Assembly: GCA_024036415.1 (NCBI GenBank)
Contig: JAMWET010006800.1
Span: 213,501-277,500 of the forward strand
From: Prochilodus magdalenae
Lineage: Eukaryota > Chordata > Actinopteri > Characiformes > Prochilodontidae
DNA length: 64,000 bases
Direction of reading: 5' to 3'
Positions 17,901 through 32,000 of the stretch are shown here, in pieces. Numbering within the stretch: position 1 is the stretch's first letter; every line of letters starts with the position of its first letter. A program made the translations under genes and the position numbers. The notes under the pieces were generated by a model, which did not search any database, was not told the origin of the DNA, and saw only the letters and a list, made by a program, of their open reading frames with translations.

Positions 17901-18321
17901 TTTTTTTCCAACAGCATTAGCCCTTTATAATTGTTAACTGTGTAGATGGCTTTGTCTTAAGAGGATGGGAAACTGAAATGACTTTTTTATTTGAAATTAT
18001 GTTTTCTGTATTTAAGTGTTGGTTTATGAATAAATTGCTAGAGATGATTTTCCCTTGTGCAGTTTAACATGTAATCTGCATAAACACTTTTTATGGGGCG
18101 TGCTACGTAGCTTTTAGAATAGTCATTAGTAATTAATTAGTAGTAGTCTACTTTTTGTTAACAACCTTAACTGATTTTCTGTTTTGCACGTGTTGTTTGC
18201 ATGCAGGGTTGAAGAAGACACTGAAAGTGAAGAGGAAGAGACGTCAGAGGAGGAAGATAATGAAGAGAGAAATGAGAAGGAGAAAGCAAAAGATGACAAA
18301 AGTGAAGAGGAGGAGACTTGA
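14918..18321 (+). CDS. tsr3: 18S rRNA aminocarboxypropyltransferase
   Basis: Tsr3 transfers the aminocarboxypropyl group from S-adenosylmethionine to the hypermodified m1acp3-pseudouridine of 18S rRNA, a late step of 40S maturation. Exons: 14918-15038, 15632-15839, 16403-16596, 16695-16862, 16950-17004, 18207-18321. Phases join cleanly and total 861 nt, giving 286 aa (human about 312). ATG in CACCATGG context starts a Lys/Arg-rich N-terminus ([11 protein letters not shown]). The catalytic core follows: [76 protein letters not shown] and [16 protein letters not shown], all highly conserved in this family. The C-terminus, [10 protein letters not shown] followed by an acidic Glu/Ser tail, is low-complexity as in other vertebrates. 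The long last intron (17005-18206) contains nothing recognised. Confidence 0.97.
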
Positions 18322-18685
18322 GGAGATCAAGTACAAGAATAAAGGCAGATTATGGACGGGACGATGGATACCGACAGATGGATATGAATGGTCCACTTCT
18401 TTCATAACCATACTGTGTGTAGTAATCTTGCCCAGTGTATTTGCCCTTAAAGGAGATTGGTAGTAATTAGATCCCAGTGTAGATGCTTGCTCTGGAACCG
18501 AACTATTGATAAGACTGGCTCTGGGTTCAACTGTGTTAAACCTGTGAGGTCAAAGAGGGGCTTGGTTACATGATAGAACATTAATATAAATTTTGGATCA
18601 TAATCTATTGGTGTTAGCTAGTGCTAAGGGGTAAGTGTACAATGTGTGTATCTATTGTACCATAATCTAAACATGTTGGCTTATT

Positions 18686-18691
18686 AATAAA
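18686..18691 (+). terminator. tsr3: Poly(A) signal, tsr3
   Basis: AATAAA about 365 bases after the tsr3 stop, followed by GT-rich 'gttgtattttgagagtttgt'-like sequence. This is the first canonical signal downstream of the stop. Confidence 0.7.
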
Positions 18692-19739
18692 CACAGTTGT
18701 ATTTTGAGAGTTTGTATTTTGAGTATAAGAAATAATTAGGTTAAGAATGTTTTGGTTTGTCCACTAAAGAAGTCTACAACAAGCTCACTCCTGAACTCTC
18801 TAAGTTGTGTTTAAAGAGAAAATTGTCCTTTTAAAAATAACAGACATGTGGATGGAAAGAAGCAGTGAAATATACAACCTTTCCTCAACAGAAGGTAGAG
18901 CTGAAATCAGATCTTTTCTATATTTGACTGTATTTGTGTGTTAAATGGAGAGTACATAATTGACTGACTGTCTAAACACAACTGTACACCAGCTTGCTCT
19001 GCATAAGAGGTTTTAACCTTAACCCCAGATGAGGATGATAAAATTCCATATCTTTTAATATATTTTCTCTCTGTTTGTTTGTTCTTTGTAAGAGGTATAA
19101 CTATCCTGGCCAAATAAATTATAAGGTGTCACAAGCATAAGGATGACAGAGCAGGTCTTTGCCGACAGAGAATCTGTACATCCAACCAAACGTTTTCTAA
19201 ACTTCCATACTTTTCCACACTGAAAATGAGTGCCAGAATTTCCAGATTTTCCTTAATTCTTCATGCCACATGGTGATTTTTTAATGCTTTTCTTGGCATT
19301 GAGTTCAAATGCTGAGGCCTTGAGAAACTTAACTAGTAACCTTAATATATTAATTAGTGTCCATGTCTTATTAAAAATAATATTATGCTTAGGGTCTTCA
19401 AAAAATAATGGTAAATCTGAAGATTTCTTCAGGTGCTATTTGCCTTATGTAAAATAACATGTAGATGACAATTCTGCCATGACCATGTTTTCTAAGATAA
19501 TATAATCATAATTTGGCAGATGTAGATCATAACACATTCCTGTAATATCTTTCTGACGTAAAGTATTCAAAACTTTCTGCTTCCTGTCATCACCACTGTG
19601 AACAATTACGGTTCTCTATAATGGGACTTCGCTGAAGTATTTCCTTCATGTATATCATTTATGCAGAAAGTTATTAATAGATGGGAGGTTAATTTTGATG
19701 GTACTATGAGCGCGCGCTGGTTTATCTCAGTAATCATTT
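18692..19739. other. Intergenic DNA between tsr3 and pdpk1
   Basis: AT-rich, with no coding exon, RNA gene or clear mobile element seen. It passes into the GC-rich pdpk1 promoter at about 19.7 kb. Confidence 0.6.
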
Positions 19740-20052
19740 AACACAGATAAAATGCCACAGTTGCGGCGGGGTTACGTCACCCTCTCCGACCGTTATAAAC
19801 GACCCGGACTTTCTGAACCGCGCTGATGGAGAGGTGTACGTTACCGTTACTGACCGTTACAAATCATTTCGAATTTTTGAACTGCGGAGTTGTGCCGCGC
19901 GAGGGCGCGTTGAGGCGCCCGCTCCCCTCGCGACTGCGGTAACAACATTGTTGTGGAATGACGTCACGGCCGTAAGATGAAGGCGCAGAGGCAGCCATGA
20001 CTACGGGCTCCGTAATTATTTAATCCAAATAAAATACTCGCGGAAAACTTCC
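19740..20052 (+). promoter_or_regulatory. pdpk1: CpG-rich pdpk1 promoter and 5'UTR
   Basis: The sequence changes abruptly from AT-rich to GC-rich with many CpG dinucleotides (gccgcgcgagggcgcgttga region). A perfect palindromic cAMP-response element, TGACGTCA, lies at 19959-19966. It is 94 bases before the pdpk1 start codon and 38 bases before an upstream ATG. No TATA box is obvious. The CpG enrichment continues into the first intron to about 20.3 kb. Confidence 0.65.
19997..20023 (+). CDS. Possible upstream ORF of pdpk1 (8 codons)
   Basis: ATG in GCAGCCATGA context opens MTTGSVII and stops at TAA, 29 bases before the main pdpk1 ATG. It would be in the 5'UTR if transcription starts upstream of 19997. 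Short uORFs of this kind can damp translation of the main frame. Function here is inference only. Confidence 0.35.
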   Translation: MTTGSVII

Positions 20053-23000
20053 ATGGCACGAGCCACAAGTCAGATCGTGAGTATCGCTGTTGTCTTGCCA
20101 GTGTTGATTCGAAGCCGTCGGTCGGCGCGTGCTGTGTGGCGGCCGTTAGACGGCATTTTGCTGGGAAAGGCCGCTCCGCTTCCAGCGCGGTGGCTCCGGG
20201 TTTGCGAACCTTAAACACTCGCAACGTCCCGGAATACAGTAGCTAGCCAGCTAACCCGTGTTAGCAGGCGTTGTGTGGCGTGTTGCTAAGCTTTTCTGGG
20301 ACCGAATAGTCATTCCAGTCCTGGCATGTTGTGTTTCAGTCTCATATTTACTCCATGTTGAGGTTTTTTAATTGAATGAACGCGGAACATCTTAGTTTCC
20401 GACGTTATCTCAGCGGCTAGCTTGCTAATTGCGGCAAAACAAACTGTTCCGTTTGGCAGTTAGCTAGCCAGCTAGCCAGCAACTGAACTTGTTTAATTTG
20501 TCACATAGCTACTGTGATGAAAGTTAACCACCCGGTCAACTACTTAAAGCCAAACGACCCCTCTCCGACTGTTTCACTCTGTATGTGGAACTTCTGGCTC
20601 GCTGTTTAGTCCTTTCCCCCTTAAGATGCTAATTTAATGGTGATTTTTCCAAGATTTAATGACATTATCCTGGCTTTCCTTTCACGCACAGCTGCGGTCA
20701 TTTGCCAGTAGTTTATTTCTTTTCGGCATGTCATGGCACGGCATGTTTATTCCACTGTTATCCCGCCAGCTTCATTGACATAACACCCGAACACACTATT
20801 CTAGCTTCTTAGCTTCAGAGCTAGCTCAGCGTTAGCCTCAGTTTTGGCCTTCTCAGCCTGTCTTGTCTTGCGTTGGCAAACACTTGTTTCATTCTTTTCT
20901 ATTTTGGACGCCGTTAAAAGAAAGGCGAATTCTTCTTCTCGGTAAAGGTCTGTGGTGGGAAGTGAGGCTAGCTAGCTGCTTAGCTAGCTTTACTGGTCGG
21001 TGGTAGGGAGTTAATGAGGCCTGGCTAAGTGGGGTCGAGTTGATTGGACTTTTGACTTCAAGTGCAAATCATGTCGCGTTAACTACCAAGCTGTGAAAAC
21101 CAGCGTCGGCACTACAGTCAACGTCATATATCTGAATGCCAGGCCATTTCCATCATATACTAACGTGTTTTTATATCTGACTAACATAAAATTATGGCTA
21201 GGCTGACAATTTTTAGGCCGGGCTGCCGGCCGACCTTTTAAGGAATGCTTGAGGAAATTGTAGTGAATCCTTACGCCCCACCCCATAAAGCGTGATGCCT
21301 GGGAACACTAGATCACACCTAGTCAAAATACGGCTTTTAAATGAACCCCTGGCCATAACTTGTGCAGTCCATTGGACAGTCCTTTGATTTACTGTGTTTG
21401 TCTGCAAATGTGTGCATTACTGGTTGTTGTTACAATGACTCTATATCATGCCAGTCATGTTCATGTGAGGTGTCCATAGATCTGCATGAGTGTCCCTGTC
21501 ACGTTCAGGTCGTTTATCTGCTGTATTTATGGCCTGCTTCTACATGTAAAATTCACTTCCTTGAAGTGTCTCTGAATATTCCCAGGATTGAATGTGCTTC
21601 ATGTTCTATGTATTGAGCTAGTTTGGCTCCCCTGGGAAAGGCTTGGCCTGGTGTGCGCTTCAGACCTGCTTGTTTTAGAGAACGTCAAGAGGCCAATACG
21701 TATCTGTTCCAGAAATCGGATCAGGCTAGAGCTGAAAAAGTCTTGTTAGTTGATTCTTCATGTGACACCTAATAATTTGATTAATGAGCTCAACGTGAAG
21801 AGCCATAACCGTAAAATGTTGGGCAATGGTGAATTAAATTGCTCTCTGAATTAAACCTGGATGGCCCAGTTTTAGGTTGGCTGCCTGTTCACCTGCTTCT
21901 TAAATGGTGCTCTTAAGGTGGAACGCAACATTAGATGAAAATGAAGCTAATTTCAGCCTTGTTTAAAGATGCACATCAACTTTGCCTGTTCGGATTGCCT
22001 TGAAAAGGGTATGCAAGGTGCCAATATCCCCTTAGTCTTAAGTAGTGATGTTAGTGATGTGAGTAGTTATGTTAGTGATGGGTGTATTACATTACTAGCG
22101 TATTAACGCTGCAGGATGAGCTTCTGAATGGGTCATGTTTGTTTGTTTGATTGAACTTTTGGTTAACAGAATCTAATACAATGTAGTATATTCTGTTGGT
22201 TAATGTTAGTAATCTGAGATGAACTATGCAACATGAAGGAGCTTTTTGTGTAAGCTAAGAGTTGTTTAGTCAGAATATATTTATTTATTTATTTATTTTT
22301 GAGCAATCTGCCCATTTTCATTCTAAAAAAATTATTGGATGGGAAATTACACTTCTTGTTCAAATGCTTCAAAATCAAGACCAACTTGTTTTCTTTTCAG
22401 GTGGTCAGGTCATAAATTTAGTCTTTCGTTTATAAAGGTATGGCATTGTCACTGAGTGGCTGCCATCGTCAGGTGAAGTCGTTAACTCGCCTCAGGTTGG
22501 ATGTAACTTGGATGTAGGTTGGATGTAAGTCAGTAGTGTTTGATTGTATCGGCTCTAGGTCAAACTGCTACATATAAAAATAGTAATGAAATGGTGGCAC
22601 TGCACATTTATGAAATAGAAATTAATACAAATTGATGAATCTGCTACTGTCACGCAAAGAAACAAAAAGATGACCTAGGCTGCATCATGATTAGAGACTA
22701 CATCTGAGCAAGAAGGAGAGGGTTCTGTGGCATTGCAGCTCTGAAACACCAGACATGATGAAGAGGGGCCACCTAATAAGGACTGAACTCCCTGTGACAG
22801 GAGAGAATTAAGAGACTTTTAAGAGAATTGACATTACTTATACAAGCTGCGCAGAGTACAAGGTCATGGCTGCAGCATGACAGCAGTTCACTGTTGTGGT
22901 TGCACTGTAAGCCAAGTTATAAGATCAGGCAGTATGTCTAATATGCTTGATAGATCGTTATTTATTTAAAAACCTTTTCCATCACTTTTTTTTTTTGCAT

Positions 23001-26000
23001 TTTGCCTTTAGTGTTGTTCTGACTTTTAAAACTTGTCTTAGTTTTTGTAAGATTTGTGTGTTGTTTCTTGAGCATTTTTAAAATTCAAAAAGTTAGTGCA
23101 TGGGAAATCTGCTAATGTTATGTTTAATAGAATGTGCATTTTCATCAGTTGGGTTGATTTAATGTAAATAAAATGTATGTAAATATAAGGATCAAAACGC
23201 ACCTTGAGGCAAGCAATACAAGTTCTAATTTCTGACTCGGTCTGTAAATTCGCTTTTGTCAAATTATGATTGACATGCCTAATTAGAAAGATCTCTGAGT
23301 GCTTCTTCCTCCTTCAAGTGAGTGAAAAACAGCAACAGAATTCTTCAGAAGGGTAGTGACTGTAAGTCAGTCTAAATTATAATAATAATAATAATAATAA
23401 TAATAAGGTACTTATAATGCCTTGCATGGACTATCCTGCTTATCTGGAGGGTGTTAGTGGTTTTATTTGGGCCTATGTGGAAGACCTGACTCGCAACTTC
23501 ATATCAAAACATTACAGTTAACAGTCAGTTATATGCTGCCCCTAGAGCAAGTTAAACTTTGCTAAAAATGTTTTAAAAGTAATTTTGCCTAATGATTAAT
23601 GTTGCAGTAGTTGGTTAGCTAGCTTTTTATATATTGATTGATTTTAAATGTATTTATTGGAAGCTGACCATTATCTTGATGGTCTGATTAAATATTTTAT
23701 ACTTTTAGCCCATGTGTGATAAGCCTAATCTGGATTTTAAAACTCTGACTTGGATCACAGCAGTGGGTCTGTTATGCCTATGCTTGAATGGAGTAGTGGT
23801 TTGGTGTGAACATTACTAAGTCTAATGGGAAAAGGGTGCATGGTACACTCCTGTCTCTTACAGGTGTCACAATATGACACAAGCACATGTGTACAAATAA
23901 GTTCTTAAATCTACAGTCAAAAGGAATGGATGAGTAAAGTAACTGTGGATAGAATACTGATTACTTTTTTCTTTTGGTCGGTAATGTTTTTTTATTTATT
24001 TCTAAGGCAGGTTTATAAAAGAAGCTAAGAAGCTAGTGCAGAAAGGCAGAGGAGTGACCTTTCTCAACCTTTATTTAAAGAGGCAACAGCAGCAGTCTGA
24101 GAAGCAGTAGACCGTGTTTGGGCACATTTCCTTCTTATTTCCTTGCTCTTTAATGCACCATGTAAATGTAAATTCATAAATATATCAGTTTTACTATGCG
24201 TTTACTTTAAATAAAACACAGTATATAAACATTAGCCTACTTTTAAACACCAAGTAAACACGTTGTCACATTTCATATAATGCTGGCTGTGTATGTTCTT
24301 GTGTCTAGTATGAATCTCTCAAGATGGTGGTCAATAGACATGATTGTTTGACCATGGCCTCTACCTCACAACTGATTACCTCAAATAATCCAGTTTTGTG
24401 CCACATGTACATGACTGTAGTTAAGTTTTACGGTCCTAAAAAAGTAATGTACTGGAAAATGTAATTGAGGTGTAAGAAAAGGCATGGTTTTAATTGCTCA
24501 GTTTTGGTTCAAAATGTTCCAGATTTTTCTTGTAAAATTTAAAGTGTCACAGTGATGACTAACACAACCGGAAAGAGAGTCCTTAAAAAGAAGTTCCTCC
24601 TCTCGAAATTGCTCAAGGTGCTGTGTCAAAATGGTGTGTTTTGAGAATGGCAATGGTTTTTTAAAGTCTTCAGGGTTGCACTGGATTATAGATGTTGATT
24701 GTAATAATTCCACTGAAAGACGTTGAAAGAGGCTTTGTTTTTTTTTGTTTTTTTAATGCATAATGTACAAACTGTGTATTATCTCTTAAAACAACTTGAT
24801 GCTGTTTGTAATTTTTAACTTTAAAGATATCACTTGAATGGTTAATTAGACATGCAGGGAAAAAAACAGAATAATGTCACTAATGGTACAATTCGTGTAT
24901 TAATTAATGTTTTAGACACACGTTTCTGACAGTTTCAGTACATTGTACCAAGACTGCCTGAAACCAGTAGTTGATAAACCAGTAGTCATGTCGTAATGCT
25001 TTAATCATCAAGAATGATTTATTTTTTGTGGATTTCTCTCTTTCTGTGTTAGTATGATGTTGTACCCCTCCACTCCTCTGGTCTCTGCCCCTGTCCATCC
25101 ATGGTAAGAGGTCAGCAGGACACGCCTCGTCTTCACGGCAACAGCATGGAGGGCCAGGCCCCTCCCTCTCAGCCAGCTCAGCCACGCAAGAAGAGGCCTG
25201 AGGATTTTAAATTTGGCAAAATATTAGGAGAGGGCTCCTTCTCTACGGTACAGCATACACATACATGTTCATGTGCACACACACAATACTAGTAGAGTCC
25301 TGCTTCTGTACAGTATAACAATTAGCAGTAAAGCAGGGCGATATGGAATAAAAGTTAAATCACATAATTCACAACATTTTCCTGACACATAATATTTTAA
25401 AGTATTGACATTCTGACAGTAGTGCTGCCAATAACGTCAGCATGCTTAAGAAAGTATGTCAAAATATTTTGACATATTGTGAGGTCCAATAGAAAACATC
25501 CAGAGGGCGCTCCTGTGTTTAGTGGTAGTTTGCTTGTTTGTTTTATATATGTGTGTGAATATAACAAATTGTTTTTTTTTTTTTTTTTTTAACTAGCCAC
25601 TGACCTTTTAATACTACTTTATTTTCAGTACGTGAAGTTAAAAAAAACCAAAAAGCTTACCTGCTAATAACAAATCTGCAAAGCTGTCTAGTTTAGCATC
25701 AAGTTCACAGTTTAATTAAGAACTGCTGGTGTATTGCAGGCCTCTATCTTTGCTGTCGTCTTATGGCTGTATGAAATGTAATGTAAATCTTACTGTACAG
25801 AGGCATTGCAGAAACAGACAGTACCGGGTTGTATTTGTAGTGCACTGGCCAAAGCCAAGTGTGTTGATTTCTTGCATTTAAACAGGCTGCCGAAATGGAT
25901 GCTGAGGGAAAACAACCATTAGCTAAAGAGTCCTTTAGAAAAATCTCCCAAATGGAGCATTCTATTTGATTAAGTAACAACTGGGGGAAAATGCAGTAGC

Positions 26001-29000
26001 TTTTAGTCACCCAGCTAGTGAAGTCCATTCCACCTCCTCAGTTAGTCAGATCATTTGGCTGAACGTACCAATAATACCCAACTCTGTCAGCAGCAAAACC
26101 TGCTTCTTGTTTACAAGCATTGGTAGGCTTTTTATTATTTAAAATATTCTCTGGTCTTATTATTGAATTAGCTCTTTTTATTTTAAATGGCATTATGTGT
26201 CATTTAATTGTCAATGAGTTATAGTCTAGGAATAGCAAAACATTTTGAGAAGTGTAAAACTGTCAGTTATTACAGTAAGAAATGACAACTTGCAGGCCAT
26301 AAGAACTTCTTGTATAAAGATATTGATATATTTTTGCAAATTAGAAATTGCAAGAGAAAAACATGAGCACCAAATGACTGAAAATGGCCATTCTTTACAT
26401 TATTAATGTAATCCTTAAACAACGTGGTGTTTGTTTGGGAAAAATTAGTCACCCCTGCTCCTACTTGTAGGAGAATTGTAGAAAAAGACCAAATATGCAT
26501 ATTGTTATATTGCCCAGCTCTATGTGGAAGTATGGCTACAGTATAATGTTCTTGGTTGTAGACTGTTAAACCCAATCTAACAATGTTTGATCTGTAAAGC
26601 CTATAAAACTCAAATAGATCTGATTTTATTTTGATTATACTAGTAAAAACGGTCCTATAACACCCAGTAGAAGTGCTTACTACTTTTCTGTACACTATTA
26701 ATGTAATCTTTAAGGGCTTGCACAACTTGTGTTTGCTAATAATTAGTCATCCCAGAGTCAAAATTAGTCAATCTAGAAAAAAAGAGGAAATAAAACGGGG
26801 AATAAAAGTTCACATTACATTAGATTTCTTTGCGTTCCAGTTCATTTCTATAGTGTTTTCTGCAGAAAGTGTACTGTAGGACCCTGGAACTCTTGACAAC
26901 AGGATAAAACCTTACACAGCTGAACCACAGCTAAACACAACTCAAAACATACAACTAGTCCTTTTTTGTGGAGGTACTGCTAATACACGTGCTTCATTGT
27001 AGTAACATTCTATCTTTGACACTTTAAAATGTACTAACAAATTGTTAGAGGATCTGTTCTTAATTATAAGGTTGCCACTGGGTGAACCCATTCAACTTCT
27101 ACTATAAGTTATAATTAGCCGTCTTGTTAGAATTTTGCCCAGTGAAGTGTAACCCAATGTGAGCTATGGCTGGATCCTCTTTCGTCCCTAATACTGCCTT
27201 AAATAGTAGTGGAAAGTTCACCATCAAGGTTGTCTCTGCCACATTTAAATATGTGCAGTGTGAATCATCAAGTAAACAGACTCTCTGCAGATCACCTGAT
27301 TTGTTGTCTATTACTTAGACTCCCTCATTAGTGTACTTGGTCTGTAGAAAACTATTCCCTCTTCCGTCTCTTTCTAGGGAACAGCTTTAAAACTATCATT
27401 GGATAACTTTTTTTAACTGTGTTTTGAAGAATTGTTGGTTGGTTCAAGATGGGATTATGGTCTTATTTAATTTAAAAACTTCTTTTGTATCTGTTTTATT
27501 TATTTATTTATTTTGTTACTAGGTTGTCCTCGCAAAAGAACATTCAACGGGGAAGGAATATGCAAGTAAGAAATGAACCATGACATTTACACACAAACAC
27601 GCAAATCACTTTAGTATATTCACTTGTATAGTAAAAATAAAGAAACTTACCAACTTGAAATTATTTTGAAAGGTCACCCCAGAGCATCTTCACTTCCAAA
27701 AGCAGTTCCATTATTTGGTGTTTCTGATGGTGGAAGTACTAACCTAAGCTCAAGATTTCCTTTGGCTTCAAAAGCTGTCAGTGTTGCATCAGTAGATCCC
27801 TCTTCACAAAAACGTCCTGTCATTTAAGTGTGTGACTGTGCCTCGCATAAGCCCCTTCCTTTTCTTTTTAATCAGGTAACCTGCACCCAGCTGCTACGTT
27901 TTTATAACTGCTTTCCATAGGGGTATCTCAGTGATGCAGTTTCAGCTTTGGTACCCCAATTGTTTTTATAGTTTTGGGTTTTCTAGTCTTCTAGTAGAGT
28001 TTTTGTCTTTTTATATAGTCATAGTAGTCAGAAGGAAGGACTGACCTCTAGTTGAGCCCTAAACATGATGAGATGTGAACTGCATCATCTTTTATATACA
28101 CAAACATATTTTCTGGTTATTATTGGATAGTTATAGCATGCAAGGACTAAATGTGACTGGGAACACAAGAGTTTGCTCTTTACTGAACGTGCTGCACATC
28201 TGAGTAATGATGTTTGATGTCATAAAACATGTTTGCTCACGACTCTTCAATAGAATCTGTGTGCGTGTGTTGCAGTTAAGATCCTGGAGAAGCGCCATAT
28301 AATGAAGGAGAACAAGGCGCAGTATGTGAAGAGAGAGAGAGATTTAATGTCAATCCTGGATCACCCTTTCTTTGTCAAACTGTACTTTACCTTCCAAGAT
28401 GAGGAAAAGCTCTGTATCCTTTATGCCCACAGACACCACCAGGGCTGCAGTGCTTGATCTGACATCTATAATAAAATACAAGGTCTTTGGCATTGAGTAA
28501 CTTTATTAGCAGGGAATCTTGAGAAAACATTTGGGTCTACTCTTGTGATGGGTTATGCATAACAGAAATCTGAAGAGGAATGGGTGGAGAATAGACGCTC
28601 GGATAAAGCACTGTTTACTAATTCTTCTGACCGAACACACTGCCAATAACTGCTGAGTTGAATCAGGTGTTGGAGCAGGAAAGTCACTAACCAGTGCTGG
28701 AATCCAGTAGATTTAAAGATGGTCTCAAGCTTTCCTTGAGAAACTTTCTGTCTTTGCTATAGAACTTTGCAGAGATTCTACTAGTTCTATTCTACTAAAA
28801 AATATTTTTTATTCGGTAACCTTTATGTATTTGTATACACTATTTCTGGCACAAAATTGTAGTGTTTGTAAAACAGCCTATAATATTGCAAGTTATTATG
28901 AATTACAGGTTTTTATTTATTTATTTTTTAAATATACAGTCCCTTAAGTATTAACTTAAGTTCCAAAGTATTATGTCATTATTTTAGCTAACATGATGGG

Positions 29001-32000
29001 GAGTCTCAGGAACATTGGATAAAGCTGCACTAAAATAGCCATACATTTCTAGATATTAACTGAGTATGCATGTAGTTAATAAGCATTTTTTTTTTTTTTG
29101 GTTTTTCTCCAAAGACTGACCAATAATGCAGTTATTGAGTAAGAGTTGTTAGTACAGTAACTGAACATTTAGTATTTTGTGTAATTACTGTCCAATGGGT
29201 CTTCCTTAGCACAATGTCAGATTTTGGGCTGAGCTATGCTAAGAACGGAGAGTTGTTAAAGTACATCCGCAAGATTGGTTCCTTCGACGAGACCTGCACG
29301 CGATTCTACTCAGCGGAGATTGTCTGTGCACTTGAATATCTTCATCTGAAAGGCATCATTCACAGGTCAGCATCAACATTGTGTGTGTTTAGTTATGTGT
29401 GACATAAAGCATTTGGTTTTGTACACAATTGCGGGGGTGTCCAACTGAAATGACTGAATCTTGAACACAGGATTTAGTTTGAGCTAATGGTCATCCCTTC
29501 TCACTGCCTTCCCCCTCAGTTAAGCAATGGGTTCACCAAAGCATACAAGGCTAATGCAGCTATTAAAAAAGATGTCTTTTGTCACTTTAACTGTTTGAGT
29601 GCTGTAGTCTATTATATTAGTCTCATAATTCCTTCAAAGCTACGTTGACTACCTGTTTTAATTTGCCTATGAAATGGATTAGGGGAAAATGGTATAAACT
29701 ACACTTTTTAAATTGCTGCATTGATACTTCAGGTAAAAAGGACACAGTTTATTTGTGGGTGAGGTAAATTATTTTTGTGAGCATTAGTGAAAATGCCTTG
29801 AATCTGACTAATTGCTTTATTGACACTTTCTTTTAAACTGTGTTCAAATGATGTCTTATTCTTTTGTCCTCCACTGTATTAAGTTTAATTTAAATTTAAT
29901 CGGTTAATCCTGAGAGGTGCGTTTTCTCCCACATCGATCCCTTTTCTCAAATAGTGCTACATAAATCCTTCTTTGCAGTCACCTCTTTGTTTTGAACTGC
30001 CTTGGTCCACATGGGGAATCCCCAGAAGAATGTTCAAAACAAAAGGACAGACTCATAACTTGCGTGGGGGACTCTTGAGATTTCGTTTTAAGAAATGGTT
30101 CATCTAGACTGAAACTGTTGTGACAATTATCCCCATTCCTCATGCAAATGATTCTTATGCTAGTCGTCTTTTATTTCTTTTTTTTTTTCCTTCCCCCACC
30201 CAATTCTCCTTGACTAGTACAGAAATGTTTTCACCATTGGTTCACTAAGCCCAACCCCACTAGGTCGTATTGTATATTTTGTTTTCATATAATAATTATG
30301 AAACTGTTTTGTTTTTTCTTATTGCGTGCCAGACAGATGCACCGGACAGGCGCATGGTGTTTAATGGTTGTCTTCCAGCTTATACTTTAGTTTTCTCTGC
30401 AGTCTCTGTGCACAAATGTCTGCGTCCTGGGCAGAGTGCACCAATTAGCACCTTAGTGCTAGCAATAATGTGATTGTCTTACCACAGCACACCTAATAAC
30501 ATGCATAAACTAATTATCTTAGCCTTCATAAGCAGTGTCAGGTAACTCAGATCAGGGAAACCACCGCAACATGTGCAACATGTGGGTGGTAATCTGACAT
30601 CGCCGACATTGATCTTTTAGAAAAAAATAAAATCAAGGGTGTTGAATCAAAGTAAAGGGTGTCTCTTGTTTCCACTGGGTTTGAGTTGTGTTTTATTTGT
30701 ATCACATGACATTTTGGGGGAAACCCTGATGTCTGTGTCATGGTGGCCTAAGCGTTCTGGCATTAAGTATGTTCTTGTGTGTGTGTTTTGTACAGAGATC
30801 TCAAGCCAGAGAACATTTTGCTCAGCGAGGAGATGCACATTCAAATCACAGACTTCGGCACAGCCAAACAGCTCTCCTCTGACAGCAGGCAGGGTAAGAA
30901 GTCGTCGCAAATAGTTGTCAGCCAACTCCACATGAGTGTGCACACAGACTCAGTGTATTACTCTGTATTATGTCATTTACTTTTTTAAATTCAAGTTGAA
31001 TTAGGTTATTACTGCTCCAGAACACATGTAACTGTGTTTTACGCCAGTGTTATTAGTATCTAAAGGTCCATTCACATTATGATGAGTGGATTTAATTTGA
31101 GGCTTAAATCAGTAGTTCAACAAAGGAATCAATTTACGTTTTATTTCCCCCTTATCCCGAATGAAGTCAATCAGTCACAACTGTAGATACAAGATATGGA
31201 GCTAGGAAGTAATGGAAAAATAAACTCTCAATTACTTTATGGTTATTGTCAGATTACATGACGGCACAGTAAATGCTTGTCAGAAAGCCATCTTTCTTCA
31301 TGAGGTGTGGTGGTGGTGGGGTTTTTTTGTTTTTTTTTTGTTTTTTTTACAAACAGTAGATAGGTACAGTGTAGTTATGAGGAGTTAAGTTATATAGGAC
31401 ACTTCACAAAAACAAAAATTAAGAGTTGAATTCTCTCTTAGGGGTCAGATGTTTCAGTGAAGCAAGTTGGATGATCTATAATGCAATTTAATGTTTTCAG
31501 AGTAATACAAAAAGCCTAAATCTAATAGTGATAAAGAATGAATGTGTAGCACTTAGTACCAAGTTTCACTACCTAAATGGTCTTCTCAGCTTTGGGCAGC
31601 CAAAAAAGCCTGCTCCTTACATATGTAGACTTTTGACCGGCTTACTGAATTACATTCTACATGCATACTTTTAGAATCAGGGCTTGGAGATAAGTCTGCA
31701 ATTCATTGTAGTCAGTAACTCAACAGCACCTGTCGCTCATTCTTCATTTGAGCCACACCCACTTTTTAAAAGTTGTAATTTAAAAATAAAAATGCAGCAC
31801 AATCATTTTGTAGATATTTTGATCTGTTCCAGCAGTTTGTGTAATTCCCATTCTTATTCCTGTGTTCTGTTAATCCGATATGTGACCTGGTATAACTTGC
31901 TATTGATTTTCTAGGTTTGCTTGTTATTAAAAAAAAAACAAAAAAGGATTCATTTTAAGATAATGTGTAGTTTATTAAATAAAGATTTCTAAGACTGTAT

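Noticed and set aside
18155..18463. 102-codon Lys/Arg-rich plus-strand frame at the end of tsr3
   Set aside because: It is the +1 shadow of the acidic tsr3 tail. The spliced frame entering at 18207 gives the Glu/Ser tail and stops at 18321.
26270..26725. 151-codon minus-strand frame in pdpk1 intron 2
   Set aside because: AT-rich chance composition, no domain, and contains the repeat-like blocks noted above.
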